Shown here: positions 49,780-60,451 of the stretch, in pieces | Position numbering within the stretch: the first letter of the stretch is position 1 | How the letters are laid out: every line of letters begins with the position of its first letter | From: Lapillicoccus sp. | GTDB taxonomy: Bacteria > Actinomycetota > Actinomycetes > Actinomycetales > Dermatophilaceae | Direction of reading: 5' to 3' | Assembly: GCF_025353065.1 (NCBI RefSeq) | Contig: NZ_JANXRJ010000103.1 | Span: 1 to 64,000, forward strand | Length of the DNA stretch: 64,000 nt | The notes under the pieces: generated by a model | Databases searched by the model: none | What the model saw: only the letters and a program-made list of their open reading frames with translations | Told to the model about the DNA's origin: nothing | Program-made: the position numbers and the translations under genes

Positions 49780-50616
49780 ATGACGACGCTCGCCCTCACC
49801 GGGGCCACCGGCCGGCTCGGGGGCCGGGTCGCCCGGCTGCTCGGCCCCGACGTCTCCCGCCTCGTGGCCCGCGACCCCTCCCGACTGACGCCTGAGCAGA
49901 TCGCCGGCAGGCAGGTCGTCGTGGCGAGCTACGACGACCACGACGCCACCGTCGCCGCACTGCGCGGGGTCGACGTCCTCTTCATGGTCTCGGCGGCCGA
50001 GTCGCCCGTCCGGCGCGCGCAGCACCGCACCTTCATTGCCGCGGCCGCCGACGCCGGGGTCGGCCACCTCGTCTACACCAGCTTCTTCGGCGCCTCCCCC
50101 GACGCGGCCTTCACCCTCGGGCGCGACCACGCCGACGCCGAGGCCGCCATCCGCGAGACCGGTATGCCGTTCACCCTCCTGCGTGACAACTTCTACAGCG
50201 ACTTCTTCCCGGTGTTCGCCGGCGAGGACGGCGTCATCCGCGGGCCCGCCGGCGACGGACGGGTCGCGGCGGTGGCCCGGGACGACGTCGCCGACGTCGC
50301 CGCAGTTGTCCTGCGCGACAACGCTGCTCACGTCGGCGCCACCTACGAGCTATCGGGGCCGGAGGCCGTCAGTCTGACCGAGGCCGCCGCCCGGATGTCC
50401 ATCGTCCTCGGCCGCAGCTACACCTTCCACAACGAGACCGTCGAGGAGGCCTACGCGTCCCGCCGCGTCTGGTCGCAGGAGCAGTGGCAGCTCGACGCCT
50501 GGGTCTCGACCTACACCTCCATCCGCGACAGCGAGGTCGCGCGGGTCACCGACGACGTCCTCCGGCTCACCGGTCACCCGGCCCGGACGCTGGAGCAGGC
50601 AATCACGACACCGTGA
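49780..50616 (+). CDS. NmrA/SDR-family NAD(P)-binding protein
   Basis: TLALTGATGRLGGRVARLL...HLVYTSFFGASPDAAFTLGRDHADAEAAIRETGMPFTLLRDNFYSDF. Confidence 0.9.
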   Translation: MTTLALTGATGRLGGRVARLLGPDVSRLVARDPSRLTPEQIAGRQVVVASYDDHDATVAALRGVDVLFMVSAAESPVRRAQHRTFIAAAADAGVGHLVYTSFFGASPDAAFTLGRDHADAEAAIRETGMPFTLLRDNFYSDFFPVFAGEDGVIRGPAGDGRVAAVARDDVADVAAVVLRDNAAHVGATYELSGPEAVSLTEAAARMSIVLGRSYTFHNETVEEAYASRRVWSQEQWQLDAWVSTYTSIRDSEVARVTDDVLRLTGHPARTLEQAITTP

Positions 50617-50636
50617 CTCGCGGCACAAGGGCGGCT

Positions 50637-51155
50637 TCACACTGACGCGGACCGTCGCTCCTCCCACCGGCTCGCGATACCGGCGACCTCCACCGACACG
50701 AACTCGAGGAACTCCACCGACAGGGCCAGTCGGGCGCCAGCCCGCGTCGAGTCGCCACCCACGGTCGCCACCCCGTCGGCCAGGGCCCGGATGAAGGGGT
50801 CGTAGATGCGCCCGGAGTTGAGCATCATGTCGTGCCAGACGTCGTCGCGCACGACGTAGACATCACGCCGGCTCCCGCGCTCGCGCCCACGGTGGATGAG
50901 GTGGACGCTCGCGAGGTAGTTGACGGCCCCGGAGATCGCCGCCGGGCTGACCTCGAGCGCCTCCACGAGATCGGTCGCCGTCATCCGGCCGTCCTCCGTC
51001 GCGAGCAGCGAGGAGAAGACCCGGGCCGGCAGGCGCGGGAAGCCGGCGTCGGTGAACGCCGACCCGAGCCGCTCGACGAACGCGGCCACGGCGGTGGGGT
51101 CCACGGACGCTGGGGCGGACGTGGTCGCCGGGGGTTTCGCTGGACGTCGGGGCAT
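50637..51155 (-). CDS. MarR/GbsR-type transcriptional regulator
   Basis: MTATDLVEALEVSPAAISGAVNYLASVHLIHRGRERGSRRDVYVV; divergent from ABC exporter genes. Confidence 0.85.
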   Translation of the reverse strand: MPRRPAKPPATTSAPASVDPTAVAAFVERLGSAFTDAGFPRLPARVFSSLLATEDGRMTATDLVEALEVSPAAISGAVNYLASVHLIHRGRERGSRRDVYVVRDDVWHDMMLNSGRIYDPFIRALADGVATVGGDSTRAGARLALSVEFLEFVSVEVAGIASRWEERRSASV

Positions 51156-51168
51156 GTCAGGAGTTTAG

Positions 51169-51192
51169 AGTATTCAGTTTCTTCTGAACACT
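51169..51192. promoter_or_regulatory. Candidate operator for the divergent MarR/GbsR regulator
   Basis: AGTATTCAG-TTTCTT-CTGAACACT, 8/9 complementary half-sites in the divergent intergenic region. Confidence 0.55.
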
Positions 51193-51207
51193 GTGTACGT
51201 TGATGTC

Positions 51208-52134
51208 ATGAGTGCTGCGATCGAGATCCGCGACCTCCACAAGTCCTTCGGCTCGTCCGTCGCCCTCGACGGCCTCGACCTCGAGGTCGGGACCGGCGAG
51301 GTCCACGGCTTCCTCGGCCCCAACGGCGCCGGCAAGTCCACGACCCTGCGCATCCTCCTCGGGCTGCTGCGCGCCGACAGCGGCTCGGTCATCCTCCTCG
51401 GCGGCAACCCGTGGACCGACGTCGAGTCCCTCCACCGCCGCCTCGCCTACGTGCCCGGTGACGTCACGCTCTGGCCCACCCTCTCCGGCGGCGAGGTCAT
51501 CGACCTCCTCGGCCGGCTCCGCGGCGGCCTCAACGCCACCAAGCGCACCGCCCTCGTCGAGCGCTTCGGGCTCGACCCCACCAAGAAGGGCCGCACCTAC
51601 TCCAAGGGCAACCGGCAGAAAGTCGCCCTCGTCGCCGCCCTCTCCTCCGACGTCGACCTACTCGTCCTCGACGAACCCACCTCTGGCCTCGACCCGCTCA
51701 TGGAAGCGATCTTCCGCGAGGAGATCCAAGCGGTCCGCGCGGAGGGCCGCACGGTACTCCTCTCGAGCCACATCCTCAGCGAGGTCGAGGCACTCTGCGA
51801 CCGGCTGAGCATCATCCGCGCCGGGCGCAACGTCGAGACCGGCACGCTCGCCGACCTGCGCCACCTCACCCGCACGGGGATCGATGCCGTGCTCGCCGAT
51901 CCACCTGTGCTGCAGGAGATCTCAGCGTTTCCGGGAGTCACGGCCGCCCGCCTCGAGGGCGACCGACTGACGTGCTCGGTGGAGACCACACACCTCGGCG
52001 ACCTGCTGGCCCGGCTCGGGCCACACGGCATACGCAGCCTCACCTCGCAGCCGCCTTCGCTCGAGGAGCTGTTCATGGACCAGTACCGCCGCGGCTCAGC
52101 GCTCACCGACCAGGCGGCAGAGGCACGGGCATGA
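51208..52134 (+). CDS. ABC exporter ATP-binding protein
   Basis: [25 protein letters not shown]...[36 protein letters not shown]. Confidence 0.92.
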   Translation: MSAAIEIRDLHKSFGSSVALDGLDLEVGTGEVHGFLGPNGAGKSTTLRILLGLLRADSGSVILLGGNPWTDVESLHRRLAYVPGDVTLWPTLSGGEVIDLLGRLRGGLNATKRTALVERFGLDPTKKGRTYSKGNRQKVALVAALSSDVDLLVLDEPTSGLDPLMEAIFREEIQAVRAEGRTVLLSSHILSEVEALCDRLSIIRAGRNVETGTLADLRHLTRTGIDAVLADPPVLQEISAFPGVTAARLEGDRLTCSVETTHLGDLLARLGPHGIRSLTSQPPSLEELFMDQYRRGSALTDQAAEARA

Positions 52135-53732
52135 GCGGGTATGCCGCGACCGGCACCCTCGTGCGGCTCGCCTTGCGCCGCGACCGGATCCTCGTCCCCG
52201 TCTGGGTTCTCGCGCTCGTCGCGCTGGCCGGCGGGTCGGCGAGCTCCACCATCGCGCTCTACCCCGACCCCGCCAAAGCCGTCGAGGCGGCCAGGGCGGC
52301 GGCGCTCAGCCCGGCCATCGTCGGGATGTACGGCCCCATCGCCGACCCGAACAACCCTGACTCGATCGGCGCCCTCAAGACCCTCGTGCTCGGTGGGATC
52401 TTCCTCGCCGTGATGGCCTGCATCCTCGTGCGACGCCACACGCGCAGCGAGGAGGAGGCCGGCCTCACCGAGCTCGTCGGCGCGGGCGTCGTCGGCCGGC
52501 GGGCGCCGCTCACGGCCGCGGTCCTCGTCGCCAGCGTCACGGTCGTCGTCACCTCGCTCCTCGCCGGGCTGTCGATGGCCGGCGCCGGGCTCGGTCTGAC
52601 CGGCTCCCTCGCCTTCGCGGCAGCATGGGCGGGCATCGGCCTGGCCTTCGTCGGAGTCACCGCTGCCGCGGCCCAGCTCACCGAAACAGCGCGCGGTTGC
52701 ACGGGATTCGCGATCGGGACGCTGGGGGTCACCTATCTGGTGCGCGCCGTCGGGGACACCAGCGCCGAGCTGGGCTGGTTGACCTGGGTCTCGCCGATCG
52801 GATGGGCCGAGAAGGTCGAGGTCTACGGGGCGAACCGCTTCATCGTCGCGCTCCTCCCCGCGGTCTTCACGATCGCTCTGATCGGGCTGGCGTTCGCCCT
52901 GCTCGAGCGCCGTGACCTCGGAGCCGGGCTCGTCCCGACCCGGCCGGGTGCCGCCGTGGGGACGCCATCCCTGCGTTCACCGTTCGCCCTCGCCTGGCGC
53001 CTGCAGCGTGGGCTCCTCATCGGGTGGCTCGTCGGCTTCGCCATCTTCGGCCTCGTCCTCGGGGGCATCGCCGGCAACGTCACGTCGTTCGTCGACAGCC
53101 CCCAGGTCGCCGACATGCTCACCAGGCTCGGCGGCAGCGCGGGCAGCCTCGGCGACGTCTTTCTCTCGACCGAGCTGCGCTTCATGGCGATCGGAGCCGC
53201 GGCATACGGCATCTCCGCCGCCCTGCGACTGAAGTCCGAGGAGACCGACCTGCACACCGAGCAGGTGCTCGCGACCAGCGTCAGCCGACGCGCGCTCCTC
53301 GTAGGTCACGCGGTCATCGCGCTGGGTGGCAGCGCCCTGCTGCTCCTCGTGGTCGGTGCCGGCCTCGCCCTCGGTGGAGCGTCCCAATTCAACGGCCTCC
53401 GAAAGGCGCTGGGCCATCTGCTCCCAGCTGCCCTCGCGCCGATCCCCGCGGTGTGGGTCTGTGTCGGGCTCGCGCTCGTCGTCTACGGGGCCCTGCCCAA
53501 GGTCGTCGTCGTCGCGTGGGCGCTGCTTGCGGCCTTCCTCGTCGTGGGGGAGCTCGGGCCGCTCTTCGGCTTCCCGCGCGGTCTGGTCGACCTCTCGCCG
53601 TTCTCGCACGGCACGGTCGTCCCCGGCGGCAGCGTCCCGGGCGCGCCGCTCGTCGCGCTCGCCCTGGTGGCCGCCGCGCTCGTCCTCGCCGCCGGCGTGA
53701 CGTTCCGACGCCGCGACCTCGTCAGCAGCTGA
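52131..53732 (+). CDS. ABC exporter permease
   Basis: About 12 TM segments; overlaps the ATPase stop codon. Confidence 0.87.
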   Translation: MSGYAATGTLVRLALRRDRILVPVWVLALVALAGGSASSTIALYPDPAKAVEAARAAALSPAIVGMYGPIADPNNPDSIGALKTLVLGGIFLAVMACILVRRHTRSEEEAGLTELVGAGVVGRRAPLTAAVLVASVTVVVTSLLAGLSMAGAGLGLTGSLAFAAAWAGIGLAFVGVTAAAAQLTETARGCTGFAIGTLGVTYLVRAVGDTSAELGWLTWVSPIGWAEKVEVYGANRFIVALLPAVFTIALIGLAFALLERRDLGAGLVPTRPGAAVGTPSLRSPFALAWRLQRGLLIGWLVGFAIFGLVLGGIAGNVTSFVDSPQVADMLTRLGGSAGSLGDVFLSTELRFMAIGAAAYGISAALRLKSEETDLHTEQVLATSVSRRALLVGHAVIALGGSALLLLVVGAGLALGGASQFNGLRKALGHLLPAALAPIPAVWVCVGLALVVYGALPKVVVVAWALLAAFLVVGELGPLFGFPRGLVDLSPFSHGTVVPGGSVPGAPLVALALVAAALVLAAGVTFRRRDLVSS

Positions 53733-53770
53733 CGCCAACCCACGACCGCGGCCACGGGCTACGGGCCGCA

Positions 53771-53800
53771 CCTTTATCGGGTCACCCGACCCGATAAGGG
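53771..53800. terminator. Bidirectional hairpin terminator between convergent genes
   Basis: CCTTTATCGGGTC-ACCC-GACCCGATAAGGG, 12/13 stem. Confidence 0.75.
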
Positions 53801-53803
53801 GAA

Positions 53804-54937
53804 TCAGGTGAGGTGGGTCCGACCGTCGGCGGTGAGCGCCTCGACGACCTTCTTGACGTCCTGCGCGCGGTCCCGCGCGATGACGAGCACCGCGTCGGGA
53901 GTGTCGATCACCACGACGTCATCGAGGCCGACGAGGGCGACGACCCGGCCGCTGCCCGGCACCACGATGCCGGTGCCGTCGACCGTCACGACCGACCCGG
54001 CATCGCCGATGACCTTGACCCCCGGGCGGCCCTCGACGTCGGGCAGCAGCGTGCCCAGGGAGTCGAAGTCACCGACGTCGTCCCACCGGAAAGCGGCCGG
54101 CACGACCGCGACCAGGCCTGCGGCTGCTGCCGGTTCGGCGACGGCGTGGTCGATGGCGATCTTGTCCAAGGTCGGCCAGACCGCACCGAGCGTCGAGAGG
54201 TCGGCCGCGATGGCACGCAGCGAGGCCGCCATCGCGGGGTGCTCAAGGGCCAGGGCGTCGAGCAGCACCGAGGCCTTGACGACGAACATCCCGGCGTTCC
54301 ACCAGAAGCCGCCACCGGAGAGATACTCGGTGGCTGTCGCCGCATCCGGCTTCTCGACGAACTCCTCGACCGCACAGGCCGTCTCGGCGCCGTCGATGCC
54401 GAGCAGGTCGCCCTGGCGGATGTAGCCGAACGCGGTGGACGGAGCCGTCGGGGTGATCCCGATGGTGACGATCTTGCCGGTCCGGGCGACGGCTGCGGCA
54501 GCGTGCACTGCCGCGTCGAAGAGGTCGACCTGGTCGATGACGTGGTCCGCGGCGAACGAGCCGATCACCGCGTCGGGATCCCGCCGCTCGATGATCGCCG
54601 CCGCCAGACCGATCGCGGGCATCGAGTCGCGGGGGCTGGGTTCGGCAATGACGTCGGACGCGTCCGGCAGTTGCGTCCGCACGGCCTCGGCGTGTGCCTC
54701 CCCCGTGACGACGACGACGCGCCCTTCGGCGAGGGGCGCGAGCCGGTCCCACGTGCCCTGGAGCATGGTCCGGCCGGTCCCCGTGAGGTCGTGGAGGAAC
54801 TTCGGGGAGGTGCGGCGCGACACCGGCCACAGCCGCGTCCCGGCGCCGCCGGCCGGGATCACGGCCCAGAACCCGTCGATCGGGCCGGAGGCCCCGTCCG
54901 CCCTGTGCCTGCCGTGCTCGCCGATGCCTGCCGTCAT
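53804..54937 (-). CDS. Mannose-1-phosphate guanylyltransferase
   Basis: FWAVIPAGGAGTRLWPVSRRTSPKFLHDLTGTGRTMLQGTWDRL...FVEKPDAATATEYLSGGGFWWNAGMFV. Confidence 0.92.
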   Translation of the reverse strand: MTAGIGEHGRHRADGASGPIDGFWAVIPAGGAGTRLWPVSRRTSPKFLHDLTGTGRTMLQGTWDRLAPLAEGRVVVVTGEAHAEAVRTQLPDASDVIAEPSPRDSMPAIGLAAAIIERRDPDAVIGSFAADHVIDQVDLFDAAVHAAAAVARTGKIVTIGITPTAPSTAFGYIRQGDLLGIDGAETACAVEEFVEKPDAATATEYLSGGGFWWNAGMFVVKASVLLDALALEHPAMAASLRAIAADLSTLGAVWPTLDKIAIDHAVAEPAAAAGLVAVVPAAFRWDDVGDFDSLGTLLPDVEGRPGVKVIGDAGSVVTVDGTGIVVPGSGRVVALVGLDDVVVIDTPDAVLVIARDRAQDVKKVVEALTADGRTHLT

Positions 54938-55101
54938 GAGACGCGAGGGTAGGCCATACCGGACATCGGCGGCACGACAGGTCAGGTGCCGAACCGCGTA
55001 CCGCGCTCTAATATCGTCGGTGACCGGCACAGACGCCACTGTTGTCCGCCCTGCTGCGGCGTCACCCCCGACCTGCCGGCACCCCGGACGGAGACCCCTC
55101 G

Positions 55102-56694
55102 ATGAGCAAGGACACGACCAACCCCACGCGCACCGCCCACCGGAAGAGGTCGGGTGGTCCGCCGGAGGCGACCGGTCCCCTCGCCTTCCTCGACCGGCGT
55201 CGGACGATCGCCCCGGCCGGCTACAGCCGGTGGCTGATCCCGCCGGCCGCGCTCGCCGTGCACCTCTGCATCGGTCAGGTCTACGCGACGAGCGTCTACA
55301 AGACGTCGCTCGTCGCTCACTTCGGTGCCTCGCAGACGGCGATCGGGGTCATCTTCTCGATCGCCATCGTCATGCTCGGCCTGTCGGCGGCGGTGATGGG
55401 GACGTGGGTCGAGCGCAACGGTCCGCGCAAGGCGATGTTCGTGGCGGCCTGCGCCTGGGCCCTCGGCTTCCTCGTCGGGTCGATCGGCATCGCGACGACC
55501 CAGCTCTGGCTGCTCTACCTCGGCTACGGCGTGATCGGCGGCATCGGGCTCGGCATCGGCTACATCTCGCCCGTCTCGACCCTCATCAAGTGGTTCCCCG
55601 ACCGGCCGGGGCTCGCTACCGGTCTCGCGATCATGGGCTTCGGCGGCGGCGCGCTCGTCGCGAGCCCGTTGTCGCGCCAGCTGCTCTCGGCCTACGACCC
55701 GGCATACCGGCCGTCGGTCTCGACCTCGATCGCCAGCGGGCACGCCCTGACCCTGCTCTTCGTCACCCTCGGCATCGGCTACTTCGTCATCATGATGTTC
55801 GGGGTCGCCAACATCCGGGTGCCGGCGACCGGCTGGACGCCCGACGGGTTCGACCCGGGCTCGGCGCCGACCAAGGCCCTCGTGACGACCAAGAGCGTGT
55901 CGGCGGCCAACGCGATCCGGACCCCCCAGTTCTGGTGCCTGTGGATCGTGCTGTTCTGCAACGTCACCGCCGGCATCGGCATCCTCGAGCAGGCCAGCCC
56001 GATGATCCAGGACTTCTTCCGCGGATCGGACGGGAAGTCCTCGGTGGCCGTCGCGGCCGCCGGCGGGTTCGTCGGCCTGCTCTCGCTCTTCAACATGGCC
56101 GGCCGGTTCGTCTGGTCCACGGCGTCCGACACCATCGGGCGGAAGCCGATCTACGTCGTCTACCTCGGCGGCGGGATCGTCCTCTATGTCGTGCTGGCCC
56201 TCGTCGGCCAGACGGCCACCGCGATCTTCGTGCTCCTGGCCGCGGTCATCCTGTCGTTCTACGGCGGTGGGTTCGCGACGGCGCCGGCCTACCTGCGTGA
56301 CCTCTTCGGCGTCTTCCAGGTCGGCGCGATCCACGGGCGCCTCCTCACCGCCTGGTCGGCCGCCGGCGTCGCGGGGCCGCTCATCATCAACGGCTTCCTC
56401 GACGCGCAGGGCAAGCCGGGCACTCTCACGGCGGCCGCCTACCGCCCGGCGCTGCTGACGATGGTCGGGGTCCTCGCCGTGGGGGTGGTGGCCAACCTGC
56501 TCATCCGGCCGGTCGCGGCCCGGTTCCACCAGCCCGACGGCCCGGCGAAGGCCACCAGGACCCAGGTCGATGTCGCCACCACCGGACCGGCGCCCGGGTC
56601 AGCGCGGCTGCTGGTCTCCTGGGCCCTGATCGTCGTGCTGCTGGCCTACGGCGTCATCCAGACCGGGGTGACCGCGGCCACGCTGTTCCGGTGA
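55102..56694 (+). CDS. OFA-family MFS (oxalate/formate-type) transporter
   Basis: 12-TM MFS; GQVYATSVYKTSL...ISPVSTLIKWFPDRPGLATGLAIMGFGGGALVASPL. Confidence 0.85.
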   Translation: MSKDTTNPTRTAHRKRSGGPPEATGPLAFLDRRRTIAPAGYSRWLIPPAALAVHLCIGQVYATSVYKTSLVAHFGASQTAIGVIFSIAIVMLGLSAAVMGTWVERNGPRKAMFVAACAWALGFLVGSIGIATTQLWLLYLGYGVIGGIGLGIGYISPVSTLIKWFPDRPGLATGLAIMGFGGGALVASPLSRQLLSAYDPAYRPSVSTSIASGHALTLLFVTLGIGYFVIMMFGVANIRVPATGWTPDGFDPGSAPTKALVTTKSVSAANAIRTPQFWCLWIVLFCNVTAGIGILEQASPMIQDFFRGSDGKSSVAVAAAGGFVGLLSLFNMAGRFVWSTASDTIGRKPIYVVYLGGGIVLYVVLALVGQTATAIFVLLAAVILSFYGGGFATAPAYLRDLFGVFQVGAIHGRLLTAWSAAGVAGPLIINGFLDAQGKPGTLTAAAYRPALLTMVGVLAVGVVANLLIRPVAARFHQPDGPAKATRTQVDVATTGPAPGSARLLVSWALIVVLLAYGVIQTGVTAATLFR

Positions 56695-56829
56695 GGCGGA
56701 ACTGTCCGAACGCCCAGCGTGCGCGCCCGGTGGTTGAGCCGCAATCGAATGACAACGAGACAAATGGCACAGGGACGGAGGCCCGGCTCGGACCCGCCCT
56801 CCCGCAGCCCAGGAGGTAAGTTGAGGTGT

Positions 56830-57531
56830 GTGGCCACCTCGACTCTTCCCCCGAGCATCCAGGCCCGGCGCACCACCATCGCGATGAAGCTCGTCATGGC
56901 CGTGTCCGGCTCGCTGTTCGTGCTGTTCGTCATCGCGCACATGTACGGCAACCTGAAGATGTTCGGCGGCCAGGCGGCATACGACGACTATGCCCACCAC
57001 CTGCGCACCCTCGGCGAACCCATCGCCCCCTACTCGGGGGTGCTCTGGATCATCCGGGTGGTGCTGCTCGGCTCGGTCCTCGCGCACATCTACTCCGCCT
57101 TCTATCTGTGGAGCCGGGCGCAGGGTGCGCGGACGACGAAGTACCGGATGAAGAAGGCCGCCGCAGCGACGATCTCGGCGCGATTCATGCGCTGGGGTGG
57201 GGTCGCCCTCCTGCTGTTCCTGATCTGGCACATCCTGCAGTTCACCACCCGCACCATCAACGTCAACGGCAGCCACGACAGCCCCTACGACAACTACGTG
57301 GCCGCGTTCCAGCCCTCGGTATGGTGGGTGTTCGTCATCTACGCCCTCGCGATGGTCGCCCTCGCGATGCACATCAGGCACGGGGTGTGGTCGGCGACCC
57401 AGACCCTCGGCTGGACCGGCAACGTCCGCGCTCGACGACGCGCCAACACGCTCGCCATCACCTTGGCCGCCGTCGTCTCGATCGGCTTCATCCTCCCCGC
57501 CGTCTTCGTCCTGTTCGGCGTCATCAAATAG
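56830..57531 (+). CDS. sdhC: Succinate dehydrogenase cytochrome b subunit
   Basis: KLVMAVSGSLFVLFVIAHMYGNLKMFGG...FLIWHILQFTTRTIN; 5 TM. Confidence 0.9.
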   Translation: MATSTLPPSIQARRTTIAMKLVMAVSGSLFVLFVIAHMYGNLKMFGGQAAYDDYAHHLRTLGEPIAPYSGVLWIIRVVLLGSVLAHIYSAFYLWSRAQGARTTKYRMKKAAAATISARFMRWGGVALLLFLIWHILQFTTRTINVNGSHDSPYDNYVAAFQPSVWWVFVIYALAMVALAMHIRHGVWSATQTLGWTGNVRARRRANTLAITLAAVVSIGFILPAVFVLFGVIK

Positions 57532-57539
57532 TCAAGTGA

Positions 57540-59630
57540 GTGAGCATGACTGACACCATCACCGAGATCCCCGTCGCGCCCACGGCCCCCGAGGCTCCTT
57601 CTCCTGCGGCTCCCCCCGCTCCCACGGCCCCTGCCGCACCAGTCTTCGACGTGCCGCTGGAGAACGCCGGCATCGCTCACGGGCTCTACCGCGACGGCGA
57701 GAACATCTCCGACACCAAGGCCCCTCCGGGAGACATCCAGAGCAAGTGGACGACCCGCCAGTTCGAGGCGGCCCTCGTCAACCCGGCCAACCGCCGCAAG
57801 CTCACCGTCATCGTCGTCGGCACCGGCCTCGCCGGTGGGTCGGCGTGCGCGACGCTCGGCGAGGCGGGATACAACGTCAAGGCCTTCTGCTATCAGGACT
57901 CCCCGCGCCGGGCCCACTCGATCGCGGCCCAGGGCGGCATCAACGCGGCGAAGAACTACAAGGAGGACGGCGACTCGACCTACCGCCTCTTCTACGACAC
58001 CGTCAAGGGCGGCGACTTCCGCTCCCGCGAGTCCAACGTCTTCCGGCTCGCCTCGGTGAGCACCAACATCATCGACCAGTGCGTCGCCCAGGGCGTGCCC
58101 TTCGCCCGTGAGTACGGCGGTCTCCTCGACAACCGCTCCTTCGGCGGCGTCCAGGTCTCGCGGACCTTCTACGCTCGCGGCCAGACCGGACAGCAGCTGC
58201 TCATCGGCGCCTACCAGGCCCTCGAGCGGCAGATCGCTGCCGGCACCGTCGAGATGAACACCCGCCACGAGATGCTCGAGCTCGTCGTCGTCGACGGCCG
58301 GGCCCGCGGGGTCATCGTCCGAGACATGGTCAGCGGCAAGGTCGAGACCCACCTCGCGGATGCCGTGGTGCTCGCCAGCGGTGGCTACGGCAACGTCTTC
58401 TACCTCTCGACCAACGCGATGGGCTGCAACGTCACGGCGACGTGGCGCGCCCACCGCCAGGGCGCCTATTTCGGCAACCCCTGTTATACGCAGATCCACC
58501 CGACCTGCATCCCGGTCTCCGGCGACCACCAGTCCAAGCTCACGCTGATGAGCGAGTCGCTGCGCAACGACGGCCGGATCTGGGTGCCGAAGAACCGCGA
58601 GGACTGCGGCAAGGACCCCCGCGACATCGCCGAGGAGGACCGCGACTACTACCTCGAACGGATCTACCCCGCCTTCGGCAACCTCGTGCCGCGCGACATC
58701 GCCTCGCGACAGGCCAAGAACGTCTGTGACGACGGGCGCGGCGTCGGCCCGGCCATCGGCGACTTCCGCCGCGGCGTCTACCTCGACTTCACCGACGCCC
58801 TCCAGCGGATGAGCGCCGAGGCGGTCGCGGAGAAGTACGGCAACCTCCTCGACATGTACCAGCGGATCACCGGGGAGAACCCCTACGAGGTGCCGATGCG
58901 CATCTACCCCGCGGTGCATTACACGATGGGCGGCCTCTGGGTCGACTACGACCTGCAGTCCAACATCCCGGGGCTCTTCGTGACCGGGGAGGCGAACTTC
59001 TCGGACCACGGCGCCAACCGGCTCGGCGCGTCCGCGCTCATGCAGGGTCTGGCGGACGGCTACTTCGTGCTGCCCAACACGATCCGCGACTACCTCTCGC
59101 ACGGGCCCTACCCCAAGGTCGAGGAGACTGACGCGTCCGTCGTCGCCGCTCGCACCTCGGTCCAGGCCCGGATCACCAAGCTCCTCTCCATCAACGGCGA
59201 GCGCACGGTCGACTCCTTCCACAAGGAGCTCGGGCACATCATGTGGGAGTACTGCGGCATGGAGCGCAGCGAGACCGGCCTGCTGAAGGCGGTCGACCTC
59301 ATCCGCGGCCTCAAGGACGAGTTCTGGCGCAACGTCAAGGTGCTCGGCAGCGCCGAGGACCTCAACCAGAGCCTCGAGAAGGCCGGTCGGGTCGCCGACT
59401 TCCTCGAGCTCGGCGAGCTGATGTGCATCGACGCCCTGCACCGGCGCGAGTCCTGCGGCGGCCACTTCCGCGTCGAGAGCCAGACCGACGACGGCGAGGC
59501 GCTGCGCAACGACGACGAGTTCGCGTATGTCGCCGCGTGGGAGTGGGGCGGCGAAGAGGGTATGCCGGTCCTCCACAAGGAAGACCTCGTCTATGAGTAC
59601 GTCCACCTGAAGCAACGGAGTTACAAGTGA
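57540..59630 (+). CDS. sdhA: Succinate dehydrogenase/fumarate reductase flavoprotein subunit
   Basis: [57 protein letters not shown]; Pro/Ala-rich N-terminal extension. Confidence 0.95.
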   Translation: MSMTDTITEIPVAPTAPEAPSPAAPPAPTAPAAPVFDVPLENAGIAHGLYRDGENISDTKAPPGDIQSKWTTRQFEAALVNPANRRKLTVIVVGTGLAGGSACATLGEAGYNVKAFCYQDSPRRAHSIAAQGGINAAKNYKEDGDSTYRLFYDTVKGGDFRSRESNVFRLASVSTNIIDQCVAQGVPFAREYGGLLDNRSFGGVQVSRTFYARGQTGQQLLIGAYQALERQIAAGTVEMNTRHEMLELVVVDGRARGVIVRDMVSGKVETHLADAVVLASGGYGNVFYLSTNAMGCNVTATWRAHRQGAYFGNPCYTQIHPTCIPVSGDHQSKLTLMSESLRNDGRIWVPKNREDCGKDPRDIAEEDRDYYLERIYPAFGNLVPRDIASRQAKNVCDDGRGVGPAIGDFRRGVYLDFTDALQRMSAEAVAEKYGNLLDMYQRITGENPYEVPMRIYPAVHYTMGGLWVDYDLQSNIPGLFVTGEANFSDHGANRLGASALMQGLADGYFVLPNTIRDYLSHGPYPKVEETDASVVAARTSVQARITKLLSINGERTVDSFHKELGHIMWEYCGMERSETGLLKAVDLIRGLKDEFWRNVKVLGSAEDLNQSLEKAGRVADFLELGELMCIDALHRRESCGGHFRVESQTDDGEALRNDDEFAYVAAWEWGGEEGMPVLHKEDLVYEYVHLKQRSYK

Positions 59631-60370
59631 AGATCACGCTCAAGGTCTGGCGCCAGTCCGGGCCGAAGGACTCGGGCGGTCTCGCGACCTACGAGCTCGA
59701 CGACATCACCGAGGACATGTCCTTCCTCGAGGTCCTCGACGTCCTCAACGAGGGGCTCATCACCTCGGGCGAGGAGCCGGTGGCCTTCGACAGCGACTGC
59801 CGCGAGGGCATCTGCGGCATGTGCGGGCTGATGATCAACGGCAGCGCCCACGGTCCCGAGGTCACAACGACCTGCCAGCTGCACATGCGCTCGTTCTCCG
59901 ACGGCGAGACGATCACCGTGGAGCCGTGGCGCGCCGACGCGTTCCCCGTCCTCAAGGACCTGGTCGTCGACCGCTCGGCCTTCGACCGGATCATCCAGGC
60001 CGGCGGGTTCATCAGCGTCAACACCGGTGCGGCGCCCGATGCGCACGCGGTGCCCGTCCCGAAGGAGAACGCCGACAAGGCCTTCGCCTCCGCGGCCTGC
60101 ATCGGCTGCGGGGCCTGCGTGGCGGCCTGTCCCAACGCCTCCGGCATGCTCTTCATGGGCGCCAAGGTCACCCACCTGGGGCTGCTGCCCCAGGGCCAGC
60201 CCGAGCGCGACGCCCGAGTCGTCAAGATGGTCAACCAGCACGACCACGAGGGCTTCGGCGGGTGCACCAACATCGGCGAGTGCGCGGCGGCCTGCCCCAA
60301 GGAGATCCCGATGGACGTCATCTCCCAGCTCAACAAGGACCTCCGCACGGCGATGCAGCACGGGCGGTAG
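59627..60370 (+). CDS. sdhB: Succinate dehydrogenase/fumarate reductase iron-sulfur subunit
   Basis: [21 protein letters not shown]...[15 protein letters not shown]...[20 protein letters not shown]. Confidence 0.95.
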   Translation: MKITLKVWRQSGPKDSGGLATYELDDITEDMSFLEVLDVLNEGLITSGEEPVAFDSDCREGICGMCGLMINGSAHGPEVTTTCQLHMRSFSDGETITVEPWRADAFPVLKDLVVDRSAFDRIIQAGGFISVNTGAAPDAHAVPVPKENADKAFASAACIGCGACVAACPNASGMLFMGAKVTHLGLLPQGQPERDARVVKMVNQHDHEGFGGCTNIGECAAACPKEIPMDVISQLNKDLRTAMQHGR

Positions 60371-60386
60371 GGACTCCACCTGCGCC

Positions 60387-60440
60387 ACCGGATTGGGGTG
60401 AAAGCGCGTCATCGATGACGCGTTCACACCCCAATCCGGT
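60387..60440. repeat. Palindromic repeat family A, copy A2
   Basis: ACCGGATTGGGGTG ... CACCCCAATCCGGT (14 bp perfect) around the perfect palindrome CGCGTCATCGATGACGCG. Confidence 0.88.
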
Positions 60441-60451
60441 ATGCCGCGGGG

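Noticed and set aside
57339-59615. 758-aa minus-strand ORF opposite sdhA
   Set aside because: Antisense shadow ORF in high-GC DNA; composition is low-complexity (D/V/L/G/R) without family motifs, while the plus strand encodes clear SdhA.
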